Shown: positions 35,584 through 44,223 of the stretch, in pieces
Layout of the letters: the number at the start of each line of letters is the position of its first letter
Numbering within the stretch: position 1 is the stretch's first letter
From: Bacteroides faecis MAJ27
Lineage (GTDB): Bacteria > Bacteroidota > Bacteroidia > Bacteroidales > Bacteroidaceae
DNA length: 64,000 nucleotides
Assembly (NCBI RefSeq): GCF_900106755.1
Contig: NZ_FNNN01000024.1
Location: 1 to 64,000 of the forward strand
Direction: 5' to 3'
Program-made: the position numbers and the translations under genes
The notes under the pieces: generated by a model
Databases searched by the model: none
What the model saw: the letters and a program-made list of their open reading frames with translations, nothing else
What the model was told of the DNA's origin: nothing

Positions 35584-36459
35584 ATGAAAAAGACAGAAAC
35601 ATTTCCTCTTTATCATTTGGAAGAAAAGACACCTGCCAGTATTCAGTTCGAGCTAATGAAAATGCCGGATTTTTTCTTTGAAAACGGCGACAATCCCAAG
35701 CAGCCGCACATACATGGCTTTTACCAGATTATATGGTTTCAGAAAGGTACAGGAGTCCACTATGTTGATTTTAAGGAGTATTCGGTAAGCGACAATACGT
35801 TGTTCTTTATATCACCCGGCCAGATACATTATTTCGACAATAATCAGGAAGCTGAAGGAGTGATTATTCATTTCAATGAAAGTTTTCTTTCAGACGAAGG
35901 AAGCAGCGAAAATGTATTCCTGAAATATAATGTCTTCAATGCCTTCGATGCTGTTCCTTATTATAATGTAACCCCGGAGAATATCCAACGTTTGGCTTAT
36001 ATTACAGAAGAAATGGAGACTGAAAGCCGGAATATAAATACATTTGCCCATAAAGACTATCTAAAGTATTTAGTAAAAATGTTCCTGATCTACATACAGC
36101 GTATCGGACAAAGGGGAACAGGCATCCCATTGTGTATCAACAATTCGTCCAATCGTACTTTTGTTCAGTTCCGTCAAACATTGGAGCACCACTACCGACA
36201 CATACACACAGTTAAAGAATATGCCAATTATCTAAACGTATCGACTAAAACTCTGACTAACTGTGTTTATGAAAGTTCTCATAGTACACCATTGAAGATT
36301 ATCAATGACCGAGTGATACTGGAAGCCAAACGTCAACTGCTTCATTCCAGTCTAAAGATCAAAGAAATCGCTTTCTATCTGGGATTTGAAGATCCATCTT
36401 ATTTCGTAAAATTCTTCAAACGACAGACAGGATATTTACCGGCAGAATTCAGAGAATAA
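35584..36459 (+). CDS. AraC-family transcriptional regulator with cupin domain
   Basis: This is a 291-residue protein. The N-terminal cupin-like domain shows HIHGFYQIIWFQKGTG and LFFISPGQIHYF. The C-terminal AraC domain (residues 190-290) has VKEYANYLNVSTKTL and IKEIAFYLGFEDPSYFVKFF, ending in GYLPAEFRE. It ends 12 bp before the GNAT gene on the same strand, so they may be co-transcribed. Confidence 0.9.
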   Translation: MKKTETFPLYHLEEKTPASIQFELMKMPDFFFENGDNPKQPHIHGFYQIIWFQKGTGVHYVDFKEYSVSDNTLFFISPGQIHYFDNNQEAEGVIIHFNESFLSDEGSSENVFLKYNVFNAFDAVPYYNVTPENIQRLAYITEEMETESRNINTFAHKDYLKYLVKMFLIYIQRIGQRGTGIPLCINNSSNRTFVQFRQTLEHHYRHIHTVKEYANYLNVSTKTLTNCVYESSHSTPLKIINDRVILEAKRQLLHSSLKIKEIAFYLGFEDPSYFVKFFKRQTGYLPAEFRE

Positions 36460-36471
36460 ATTAAACAACTT

Positions 36472-36873
36472 ATGAATATAGTATACAAAGAGACAAAAGA
36501 CTTCACAGAACAAGAGGTAGAAGAACTATTCTTGTCTGTAAAATGGTTATCGGGGAAATATCCCGAACGGCTAATTAAAGCATTAAAATCTTCGTCATTA
36601 GTAGTAACCGCATGGGATGGAACCCAATTAGTTGGCCTCATCCGTGCACTGGATGATGGAGAAATGGTTGCATTTCTCCATTATTTATTAGTACACCCCG
36701 ATTATCAGGGGAATGGTATTGCCGGAAAGCTCCTAGATATTGTAAAGGAGAAATACAGAGATTACCTCTACCTCAACATCATGCCGGATGAAAAGAAAAA
36801 TATTGTTTTCTACGAGAAACATGGATTCTCGTTATTAGAGGAAGGAGCGGCCATGCAAATCAGGCATTTATAA
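36472..36873 (+). CDS. GNAT-family N-acetyltransferase
   Basis: This is a 133-residue protein with the GNAT core. FLHYLLVHPDYQGNGIAGKLL contains the acetyl-CoA-binding Q-x-x-G-x-A/G motif, and FYEKHGFSLLEEG is the usual C-terminal strand-helix. The acceptor is unknown. It follows the AraC gene by 12 bp. Confidence 0.9.
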   Translation: MNIVYKETKDFTEQEVEELFLSVKWLSGKYPERLIKALKSSSLVVTAWDGTQLVGLIRALDDGEMVAFLHYLLVHPDYQGNGIAGKLLDIVKEKYRDYLYLNIMPDEKKNIVFYEKHGFSLLEEGAAMQIRHL

Positions 36874-36893
36874 AAACGATTATTTACTGCCAA

Positions 36894-37517
36894 TCATTTT
36901 ATTTCTGATTTTTGGCTATAAATCAACCTATTTCTCTGGCTGATCGTCCACACGCCATCTACGAACCGTACATTCTTTGTATCATCATCTTCCACATTCC
37001 ATGCATAACCTCCTGATGGCAGGCCACGTCTTTCCAGAATTTCATTGGGTTGATCATTAGAAAAGAAAAGCTCTACTCGTGTAGAATCAGGGCTAAAAAC
37101 AATGAAAGCAGAAGCGTCATTGCAATCAACCGCTTCCGTACGGATTCCTTTTTCGAACAAACGAATACAATCCTGTTGCACCTCACACCATACATATCCG
37201 GCAGAGCCGATGCAACCATGCTCATCACGGTCACCTCCTACTATCGGAGATTGCGGATACTGAACCAGCTTAGAAGCCTGCATTCCCGGTGTGTATTTTC
37301 CTGTATAGAATACCTCCAGAGTATCATTCAGAAGCAGACCATTGACCTCATCTTTACTCGCATCCATCGTACTGAATGAAAGTGTATCATTTTTATTTGT
37401 AACAATCGTTACTGTATTCATAGTCGCATCACAAACGACACCTTTTGAACTTGTTGCCTTTGATGAACAACCTCCCATCATGCACAAAACTCCTAATGCT
37501 AATATTGCTGTTTTCAT
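36894..37517 (-). CDS. Uncharacterised lipoprotein with a Cys-rich signature
   Basis: This 207-residue protein has a lipobox, LCMMGGC (Cys at about 16). The middle holds DEHGCIGSAGYVWCEVQQDC followed by IRLFEKGIR. That signature recurs in small Bacteroidetes lipoproteins of unknown role. The first part (VTIVTNKNDTLSFSTMDASK) resembles a small beta domain such as those of lipoproteins in the NlpE group, but this is a weak impression. The gene is convergent with the GNAT gene and appears to stand alone. Confidence 0.75.
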   Translation of the reverse strand: MKTAILALGVLCMMGGCSSKATSSKGVVCDATMNTVTIVTNKNDTLSFSTMDASKDEVNGLLLNDTLEVFYTGKYTPGMQASKLVQYPQSPIVGGDRDEHGCIGSAGYVWCEVQQDCIRLFEKGIRTEAVDCNDASAFIVFSPDSTRVELFFSNDQPNEILERRGLPSGGYAWNVEDDDTKNVRFVDGVWTISQRNRLIYSQKSEIK

Positions 37518-37639
37518 ATTTTTAATTGACTGTTTGTTCTAATTCAGTGCAAAGATAAAGGTTATATGGAAAATATACTATCATCGCAAGCTGAATTAAT
37601 GAATAAACACCCATTTATACTATATCTTTCCATATAAGT

Positions 37640-37931
37640 ATCATTCAGTTGATTAATACGATAATTATTGTAGTCGCACGCAACATTGCCATGTTTTTGC
37701 CGAGACAGGTAGACGAATACTCAGAAGAAAAGGCATTGGATATTCTGCAATATATCCAAACTAATATCTACCAACCTGATAAAATCAAGACCAAAGTTAT
37801 CAGCAGGCATTTTGGCATTTCGGCAAATTACCCAGGTCGATATTTTAAATTATAAACTAAAATTAGTAGAAGATCGATTATTACATAACGAGATGCGGAT
37901 AAGTGAGATTGTTACAGAATTAAGGCACTAG
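37640..37931 (+). pseudogene. Relic of the AraC regulator gene found at 9152-9994
   Basis: The first part reads INTIIIVVARNIAMFLP and ISRHFGIS, nearly identical to residues about 150-215 of the AraC protein at 9152-9994. After GRYF about 13 codons are missing and the frame shifts. YKLKLVEDRLL then continues the homology to a stop at 37931. The N-terminal sensor half and the second helix-turn-helix are absent. It is a decayed paralog, with enough differences to exclude a recent copy. Confidence 0.8.
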
Positions 37932-38103
37932 ATTCATCCGGAGAACAAGCACATTGTCGATATTTGCATTCCGATAAAACTTCTTTAATGAATAATTTAC
38001 TTTACCGGGTAAATCGAAGGAGCTCTTCTCCTCTAATCAGAAAAGAAAAGTCCTTCGACAAGTTTTGGATAGCATAACAATCAGAACGATCTAATTATCA
38101 GAT

Positions 38104-39666
38104 TTACTTTATAGTTTGAAATAACAGGCTATTGCCATTGATGTCCATCCATTCCGCCATCAAGCAATAATATGCCGGATAGTCAGCCGGAGTTATCAAT
38201 TGCTTTTTCAGTTTCAAAGTACGGATGATCTCTATTTTATCCACCGCCTTTTTCACTGCAACTTCCATGCTACCGACAGGATTTTCCATCTTTTTATTAG
38301 TTGGTATAACCGTTGATTTCATTCCTTCATCGATTTTTACGATATAGGTGTAAGTTTCATCAGGCAAATACCGCAAAAGCAAATTAACAGGACGAGTGGT
38401 ATTCAGAGCCGTCATACGTCCATCGTAACTTGCCCACCCACCGCGAGCCTGTGGCAAATCAATTTTCCGATAACCACCAGCCAGCATCTTTCCGGTTTTA
38501 TCACTCACCCGTAATGTATCAGTCCGTGAAATAACATGAGTAACCTTCTTCAAAGCTACCGGTTGAGCATTCAGATCAACAACTGAAATAAAATCTTGTA
38601 TATCAGCAACCCCATTATTGGTCACAAACAATCCACTAAGAGCAGCAAGCCCGGCTGCATCTTTATCTTCAGTTTTAGGAAAAGCCGCTTTTAGCTCCGC
38701 ACGAATACCTATCGCCTGCTGCAAGGCAGCCAACAGAGCTGCTTTCTCCGCTTCAGTTCCGTATGCGGAACGAATCACCTCAAAAGCCGGTCGCAAACGG
38801 TATCCGGTTTGTGATAATGTCAGACTGCAATTTCCTAACCCTTCTACATAAACAGTGAGTAAATCCTTTTTTTGTTCTGTAGTTTGTGCACCGGCAGTCA
38901 ACTTCTGTGCTAATTCGGAAACATCTTTTCCATTATTTTCTAATTGTTGTTTTATCACTTTCAACGCATCAGCTTTTGAAGCATAAGTTGATGCCACAAC
39001 TGCCTGTATATTGCCTGCGGGCAAAGATACGTCAAGTGAATAAGGACGTGGTTGCACATTTTTCAATGTCCAGGTCACCGTTTTCATACCATCCGCAGTT
39101 TTTACAACCGGAGCAATTTTCCCATTCAACCATTCATAATGCAGAGGTTTGCTTTCGGGCACTGACAGTGAAAATACATATTCCCTGATTGGGGAAAGCT
39201 CTTCCACCTGCTCACACACATCCAGTTCGGGCAAATATCCCGGACGAGTAACAACAGAGTAATCCAGATAAATAGTGGCTCCCAACTCCAGCCCCGTATG
39301 GACAATTACCATCTCTTTCAAACTGTTATAAGCCGGAGCATCTGCCGCCGCAGAAGGAAGTACCTCTACAAACGCATTTTCAGGAGTCTTCACAATAGTA
39401 CCATCTTTCTGACGAGTATAAGAATCGTGTATCTCCAGTTTCTGATATTCCGGATTGTAAATAATAAAACTCTCTCCATACACACGGTTCATCGCTGCAT
39501 GGGTAAATAAAGTCAGCTCTTTTTGCACACGCATTTCCTGACTACCGTCAGCGTGTAACGTATAAGTCTTGCTCAGTTTTCCAAATTCAGCTTCGGATGC
39601 CGCTTTCATTGGGAGTGCCAGAATCAGCATCACCAGTGTTACTATATAATAATATGTATTTTTCAT
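38104..39666 (-). CDS. DUF3857 domain exported protein
   Basis: This is a 520-residue protein with a signal peptide (IVTLVMLILALPMKA, cleavage near residue 23). The N-terminal half matches DUF3857 (residues 25-190: TLHADGSQEMRVQKELTLFT, then ATIYLDYSVVTRPGYLPEL). The transglutaminase core of the neighbouring protein is absent here. It lies 6 bp after the larger DUF3857-transglutaminase gene and forms an operon with it. DUF3857 proteins are periplasmic and of unknown role. Confidence 0.85.
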   Translation of the reverse strand: MKNTYYYIVTLVMLILALPMKAASEAEFGKLSKTYTLHADGSQEMRVQKELTLFTHAAMNRVYGESFIIYNPEYQKLEIHDSYTRQKDGTIVKTPENAFVEVLPSAAADAPAYNSLKEMVIVHTGLELGATIYLDYSVVTRPGYLPELDVCEQVEELSPIREYVFSLSVPESKPLHYEWLNGKIAPVVKTADGMKTVTWTLKNVQPRPYSLDVSLPAGNIQAVVASTYASKADALKVIKQQLENNGKDVSELAQKLTAGAQTTEQKKDLLTVYVEGLGNCSLTLSQTGYRLRPAFEVIRSAYGTEAEKAALLAALQQAIGIRAELKAAFPKTEDKDAAGLAALSGLFVTNNGVADIQDFISVVDLNAQPVALKKVTHVISRTDTLRVSDKTGKMLAGGYRKIDLPQARGGWASYDGRMTALNTTRPVNLLLRYLPDETYTYIVKIDEGMKSTVIPTNKKMENPVGSMEVAVKKAVDKIEIIRTLKLKKQLITPADYPAYYCLMAEWMDINGNSLLFQTIK

Positions 39667-39672
39667 TCTGCT

Positions 39673-41628
39673 CTACTTTTTTATCACCAAATATTCACCA
39701 TACGCCTTGTGGGCATTAACAGCATTGCGGAAACTTTCCCAATCGGAAGCCTCATAGACACGTTTCTTCAAAGCCAGCCTATTGTGGAGCAACACTTTAT
39801 TCCCTTTCTGTGTCAGCGAACCTTCAAAGTCAGCTCCTACTCCTTGCATCATTTCATTCTTGGCAGCATTCACCAGTTTGTATCCCGCCGGAAGCTGAAT
39901 CATTTCATCCAGCTCGACCAAACGGGAACAACCATCTTTGAAACCATATTTGCGATTTTCTACTGAAGTGTCGATACGCAAATAAGAACGTACCTGATTA
40001 TAAAGGTTATTCATCACCATCGGACGGAAGAACATCTCTCCCTCCCCTTTCAAGGCATAGTCGGGTATCTCATAACGAAAAGTGATTTTAATAGGTGCAG
40101 CCTGATAATCTTTGGGATTCTTTCCATAGTCTACGCTCAGCAATCTGGCTTTAGGAGAGATAGTTAACAGTTGGCGCTCCATCGTACTTTTCCATTCGCT
40201 CTGAAAACCGGTAGTAAAAATGCGGCGGATATTGCTGTCACTTTGTCCTTCGGCTGTAAGAGTGAAAGTACCACGCAGTGTACCATCTGCCTCCAGACGG
40301 TTATCAGCTTTGATACGTACATAATGGTTTTCGGGAGATGAAACCGGGGTGATACACAAATCAGAACCTTCGGGTACCCCCGGTAGATAGTTTTGCTGCT
40401 GTTCGGCACTACTCCACAACTCGCGGCAGAAAGGAACCCACGTAGGGTCGAGGGGCATATAAGTTCCATTACTCAATTTTACCACAGCCACACAGTGATT
40501 AAAATGATCGGCAGGAATACTCTCTACACGACTTCCTGCCATAGTCATCGCCGGATAGGCCTCGAAACCGGCCATACGCAAAAATGAAATCAGTGTACCT
40601 GCTATATCTTTGCAGACTCCACAACGGTCAGTATAATTCATTTTCGTATTATGGAGCGTGAAACCCTCTCCTTTTCCCATCGAAATACCGGAATAGCGAA
40701 TATTATCTGCCACCCAATGAGTCAGTACAGCAATCTTTTCCATTTCGGTGTTCTTACCTTTTACCAATTCATCCACCTTCTTCTGCGCTTCGGGCAATGG
40801 GGCAAAGCTCCCATAATCTTCGTTCACTTTATTGAACCAAAGCGATTTGTCTTTCCATTGTGGAGTTGAAGACATCATCAGTTTGGGAGCCGCATCGAAA
40901 AGATCTACCATGTTCGGTTCTTTAGCGAAAGGCACCATATCATTCATCACAAAACTATATTTTTTGCAACCGTCTTCATAGCGCATAGATGAGGTGCACT
41001 CCCCCTGATAAAACTGAAATTGAAGTTCCTTCTCCATCGGAATACTTACTACATAAACTTTACGTACAGTAGGAGTATTGCTCCAAAAGGGAACAATATC
41101 ATAAAACTGCCCACGCATAGGCGGAATAAAACGTGATTCGTCTTCATCACCGGCTGTAAGCAACGCATAAGTAAAACCTTTTTTAGCTATTTCGTAGTCC
41201 ACGACATCACCGGGCTGCAAAGCACCCACTTCGATCATGATTTGTCTCGCTCCCCAATAAATAGCCCGGGCAGGAGCAGCATAATCACAGGTTCCTTTTA
41301 CATCAAGCTCATCTATCTTACCATTGGCACGATAGATGGTTACGTGTTTAAACTCAGCATAAGCAGTCAAAGGGTCATAATCGTATTTTATCACCCGGTT
41401 GTCCACTGCTCCTTTCGGAGTCTGTACCTTAATTACTTTACATACGGCAAACGAGCCTTGCCCGGTAGGTTGGACAGACACCAGCGTGCTATCCAACAGC
41501 GTCACGCAATCGGAAGTTTCGTAAGTCTTTCCCTTCGCAATCTTTTCATAAGATTTCCAGTTTTGAGCCAATGATGTGGCCGAAGCAAGAAGGCAACAAA
41601 GGAATGACACTAATAGTTGTTTTCTCAT
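39673..41628 (-). CDS. DUF3857 and transglutaminase-like domain exported protein
   Basis: This 651-residue protein has a signal peptide (LLVSFLCCLLASATSLAQ). Residues 30-220 are DUF3857-like and residues 290-410 form a transglutaminase-like fold. The latter has Cys in YTDRCGVCKDIA, His in HFNHCVAV and Asp in LDPTW, a complete catalytic triad. The C-terminal 200 residues resemble a DUF3858-type region. The ATG at 41628 is used, because the longer frame needs a GTG. It is first in a two-gene operon with another DUF3857 protein. A role in protein or peptidoglycan processing in the periplasm is possible but unproven. Confidence 0.88.
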   Translation of the reverse strand: MRKQLLVSFLCCLLASATSLAQNWKSYEKIAKGKTYETSDCVTLLDSTLVSVQPTGQGSFAVCKVIKVQTPKGAVDNRVIKYDYDPLTAYAEFKHVTIYRANGKIDELDVKGTCDYAAPARAIYWGARQIMIEVGALQPGDVVDYEIAKKGFTYALLTAGDEDESRFIPPMRGQFYDIVPFWSNTPTVRKVYVVSIPMEKELQFQFYQGECTSSMRYEDGCKKYSFVMNDMVPFAKEPNMVDLFDAAPKLMMSSTPQWKDKSLWFNKVNEDYGSFAPLPEAQKKVDELVKGKNTEMEKIAVLTHWVADNIRYSGISMGKGEGFTLHNTKMNYTDRCGVCKDIAGTLISFLRMAGFEAYPAMTMAGSRVESIPADHFNHCVAVVKLSNGTYMPLDPTWVPFCRELWSSAEQQQNYLPGVPEGSDLCITPVSSPENHYVRIKADNRLEADGTLRGTFTLTAEGQSDSNIRRIFTTGFQSEWKSTMERQLLTISPKARLLSVDYGKNPKDYQAAPIKITFRYEIPDYALKGEGEMFFRPMVMNNLYNQVRSYLRIDTSVENRKYGFKDGCSRLVELDEMIQLPAGYKLVNAAKNEMMQGVGADFEGSLTQKGNKVLLHNRLALKKRVYEASDWESFRNAVNAHKAYGEYLVIKK

Positions 41629-41775
41629 GTTTTTCACTCACTTTTTATTTATAAAAACAAATGTAAATAAAATAATCGATTACCCAGCACAAGATAGCTA
41701 TATCTGACAACGATTCACTAAAAGATTTTCCGATCTTTGCGACACATTACATATCTGATATAAAACAGTAATAAC

Positions 41776-42204
41776 ATGAAAGAGACTTTTCAAGTACCGA
41801 CTCCCAGAGACATAGAGACTCTGATAGGCACAGAACTTCATAATGTATGGAACCGGCTCTGCCAACTCATTGAGCAAAGCTATGAAATGGAGCAACTTTG
41901 GAATCGTGGCGGCAAAGCGTGGACATATGAATACAAATACCGTAAAGGCGGTAAAACTCTTTGTGCACTATATGCCAAAGAACGTACTTTGGGATTTATG
42001 GTTATCTTAGGTAAAGATGAACGTGCCAAATTCGAAATGCAGCGAGAACTGTTTTCTAACGAGGTACAGATGATATATGATGAAGCTACCACTTTTCACG
42101 ATGGTAAATGGATCATGTTTGAATTAAAAAACACAGAACTATTCAATGATATGGAACGACTCCTACTAATCAAAAGGAAGCCAAACAGAAAAATAAATAT
42201 ATAG
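41776..42204 (+). CDS. DUF3788 family protein
   Basis: This is a 142-residue cytosolic protein. The pattern WNRGGKAWTYEYKYRKGGKT, then LCALYAKERTLGFMVILGKDE and MIYDEATTFHDGKW, fits DUF3788, a family fused or linked to small-molecule-binding proteins but with no known function. It is divergent from the DUF3857 operon across about 150 bp. Confidence 0.85.
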   Translation: MKETFQVPTPRDIETLIGTELHNVWNRLCQLIEQSYEMEQLWNRGGKAWTYEYKYRKGGKTLCALYAKERTLGFMVILGKDERAKFEMQRELFSNEVQMIYDEATTFHDGKWIMFELKNTELFNDMERLLLIKRKPNRKINI

Positions 42205-42216
42205 ATTTCTTAAGGA

Positions 42217-42485
42217 AAAGCACGATATCCCACAAAATAAATTTCTCATATTGCCCCCTTCAAGAAGCCCTATCCAAACAAATAATTCCCCCTTGCAACA
42301 TTTTTGATACCAGAAAAATAAAACATATCGCAACTCTTTTCACCCTATGTCCTCAAATCTACAAATGGAATGTAGATTTGGAGGACTGGGAGAAAGTATT
42401 AAGAATAGGATGTCAGAACATTACTCCGACTGAAATTTCAAAGGCACTGCGCGCCATCAATATTTATGCACAAGAACTGGAATGA
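42217..42485 (+). pseudogene. Possible gene relic, no start codon
   Basis: An open frame without an ATG runs to a stop at 42485. Its last 40 codons (KWNVDLEDWEKVLRIGC, then TPTEISKALRAINIYAQELE) have the composition and amphipathic pattern of real protein, unlike the AT-rich sequence before it. I do not recognise the family. It may be the tail of a lost gene. A short gene using a rare start is the alternative. Confidence 0.4.
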
Positions 42486-42507
42486 AATAAGAGGAGGAAT
42501 TGACAAC

Positions 42508-42969
42508 CTAATAACGGGGTATATTTCTGACCTCCTCGTAATACTTTTCCACTCCAATCTCTTGCATTCGCCTGTTGATGGTTACAAATCTTTTGTATAA
42601 ATGCTCGTCGAAACCTGTATTTTCACAGGGGAACTGGCTGCACTGGAAACAAAAATCGACTTGTTTCTCTTCGCTGCATGCACGTACATTACAAGTTTTG
42701 AACAACTTGCATTTTTCTTTCCTGCATCCTTGACAAGTCGCTACGGACAAATGATCCAGAAACTCTTTAAAGTCCGGATACTTTGCAAAAACAGGTTCGT
42801 CAAGCATAGCTACAAAACGCTGTGCATATACATCAAAGTTGCCCAGTGACCTTTTAAGTTCATTGCTATGATAAGAAATATCTCCGTCTGCAAAAGCAAA
42901 GCATTTTCCACAATGCAGACCACAAGGGGCAATACGCCCCTTTATAAATTCGCTATCTGCCTTTTTCAT
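42508..42969 (-). CDS. DUF3795 Cys-rich protein
   Basis: This 153-residue protein has 13 cysteines in metal-site patterns: APCGLHCGKCFAF, CQGCRKEKCKLFKTCNVRAC and FCFQCSQFPC. This fits DUF3795, a family presumed to bind zinc or an Fe-S cluster, with unknown role. Its start overlaps the stop of the MarR/GNAT gene by 4 bp (ATGA), so the two are translationally coupled. Confidence 0.88.
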   Translation of the reverse strand: MKKADSEFIKGRIAPCGLHCGKCFAFADGDISYHSNELKRSLGNFDVYAQRFVAMLDEPVFAKYPDFKEFLDHLSVATCQGCRKEKCKLFKTCNVRACSEEKQVDFCFQCSQFPCENTGFDEHLYKRFVTINRRMQEIGVEKYYEEVRNIPRY

Positions 42970-43922
42970 TCTTCTATTATTAATTCCATTTGAATGTCTC
43001 CCCTTTCATAAGTCGTGTGATATTCGGAAAGTTCCTTGAATCCTAGTTTATGATAAATATGAATAGCAGGTTTCAACCGTGTATTGCTTTCTATAAAGAT
43101 TCTTTTACCACCCAACTCTTTGGCTTTATTCACGACAGCTTCACAAAGCAGTACTCCGATACCTTTTCCCTGTACTTCAGGACTGACAGCAAGTTTGGCC
43201 AACTCATAATCATAAAGCGGATGATCCATCTTGCACAAAGCACATACACCGACCGGCTCATTCTTATAAAGAGCCACCAGAATAGTTCCGCCTTTATCCA
43301 AAATGTATTCCTGCGGATGATCCAAGGCCTTATAGTCGGCTTTTTCCATTCGGAAATAGGCAGTTATCCATTCTTCATTAAGAGCTCGGAAGGCCGGCTG
43401 ATAGCATGGTTCATAAGGTACAATTCTGATATCCTGATTCTCTCTCACCATTTTCGCCTCTTTTACCCGTTGCAGCAGAGATTTATCTGACAATAGTTCT
43501 TCCCATTCTTCAATAGCTTTCCAAAGATCATTCCGGGTCTGCCGGGTTATCTCTTCAATAGCGGTCGTCACATCCACACATTGCTCAGCAAAAGAATCCG
43601 ACATCTTCTTCCCTTTGGCAGATAACATTACTACATTTCTTCTCCCGTCCGACTTGTCTTTTGATTCTTTTACCAATCCTTTAGCCACCATTTCCTTTAT
43701 TATATTACTCACTGAAGGATGAGAGTGACCTATTTCTCTCGCAATAGAGGTAATCGTTTTCGCCTCCCCACGAGATAATACAAAAAATACAGGAAACCAC
43801 TTGGGTTTCAAGTCTACTCCAAACATTTTGTAGATTGCAGCTGCATCTACTGTGATCTTATCAGTCAGCATACGCAGTCGGCTGCCTATAGCTAATTTCC
43901 CCGTCTGATTAAAAAAGTCCAT
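42966..43922 (-). CDS. MarR-type regulator fused to a GNAT acetyltransferase
   Basis: This is a 318-residue two-domain protein. Residues 1-150 are MarR-like (ITSIAREIGHSHPSVSNIIK, then GLVKESKDKSDGRRNVVML with the DxRxxxx wing). Residues 155-315 are a GNAT domain (LAVSPEVQGKGIGVLLCEAV; IYHKLGFKELSEYH). The fusion is common in Bacteroidetes. It is encoded behind a strong palindrome that overlaps the likely transcription start, which suggests autoregulation. It forms an operon with the DUF3795 gene. The broken MATE pump next door may once have been its target. Confidence 0.9.
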   Translation of the reverse strand: MDFFNQTGKLAIGSRLRMLTDKITVDAAAIYKMFGVDLKPKWFPVFFVLSRGEAKTITSIAREIGHSHPSVSNIIKEMVAKGLVKESKDKSDGRRNVVMLSAKGKKMSDSFAEQCVDVTTAIEEITRQTRNDLWKAIEEWEELLSDKSLLQRVKEAKMVRENQDIRIVPYEPCYQPAFRALNEEWITAYFRMEKADYKALDHPQEYILDKGGTILVALYKNEPVGVCALCKMDHPLYDYELAKLAVSPEVQGKGIGVLLCEAVVNKAKELGGKRIFIESNTRLKPAIHIYHKLGFKELSEYHTTYERGDIQMELIIEE

Positions 43923-43933
43923 GTCTTTATTAT

Positions 43934-44041
43934 TTGCGTTATTAAATACGTAATTAATTACGCAAATATAAATACTTTCGACTATACAAACAAATATTAT
44001 CCAATAAATACGTAACTGATTACATATTTATTGGATAATAT
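43934..44041. promoter_or_regulatory. Promoter with two MarR-type operator candidates, one inside a 17-bp hairpin
   Basis: The reverse-strand -7 box TATATTTG lies at 43970-43963. Directly downstream, CGTAATTAATTACG (43949-43962) is a perfect palindrome within TTTGCGT...ACGCAAA arms (43934-43966). A related GTAACTGATTAC (44012-44023) sits in the loop of a perfect 17-bp inverted repeat (43994-44010 with 44025-44041). Binding by the MarR/GNAT protein is inferred from position. Confidence 0.55.
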
Positions 44042-44223
44042 CCTTTTTTTACATCCCACGAATGCGGAATTATACCTAACTTAACCGAAAATGAACAAGT
44101 TCCAAGTCTTTTTTGTTATCAGGTCTCATTTATCTACTTCACAATCTTATAGATATATTGATTAATGAGATCATGTTGCACTCTGGTGCCATTCTCACCC
44201 ATAAGAGATTAATCAAATAATTT

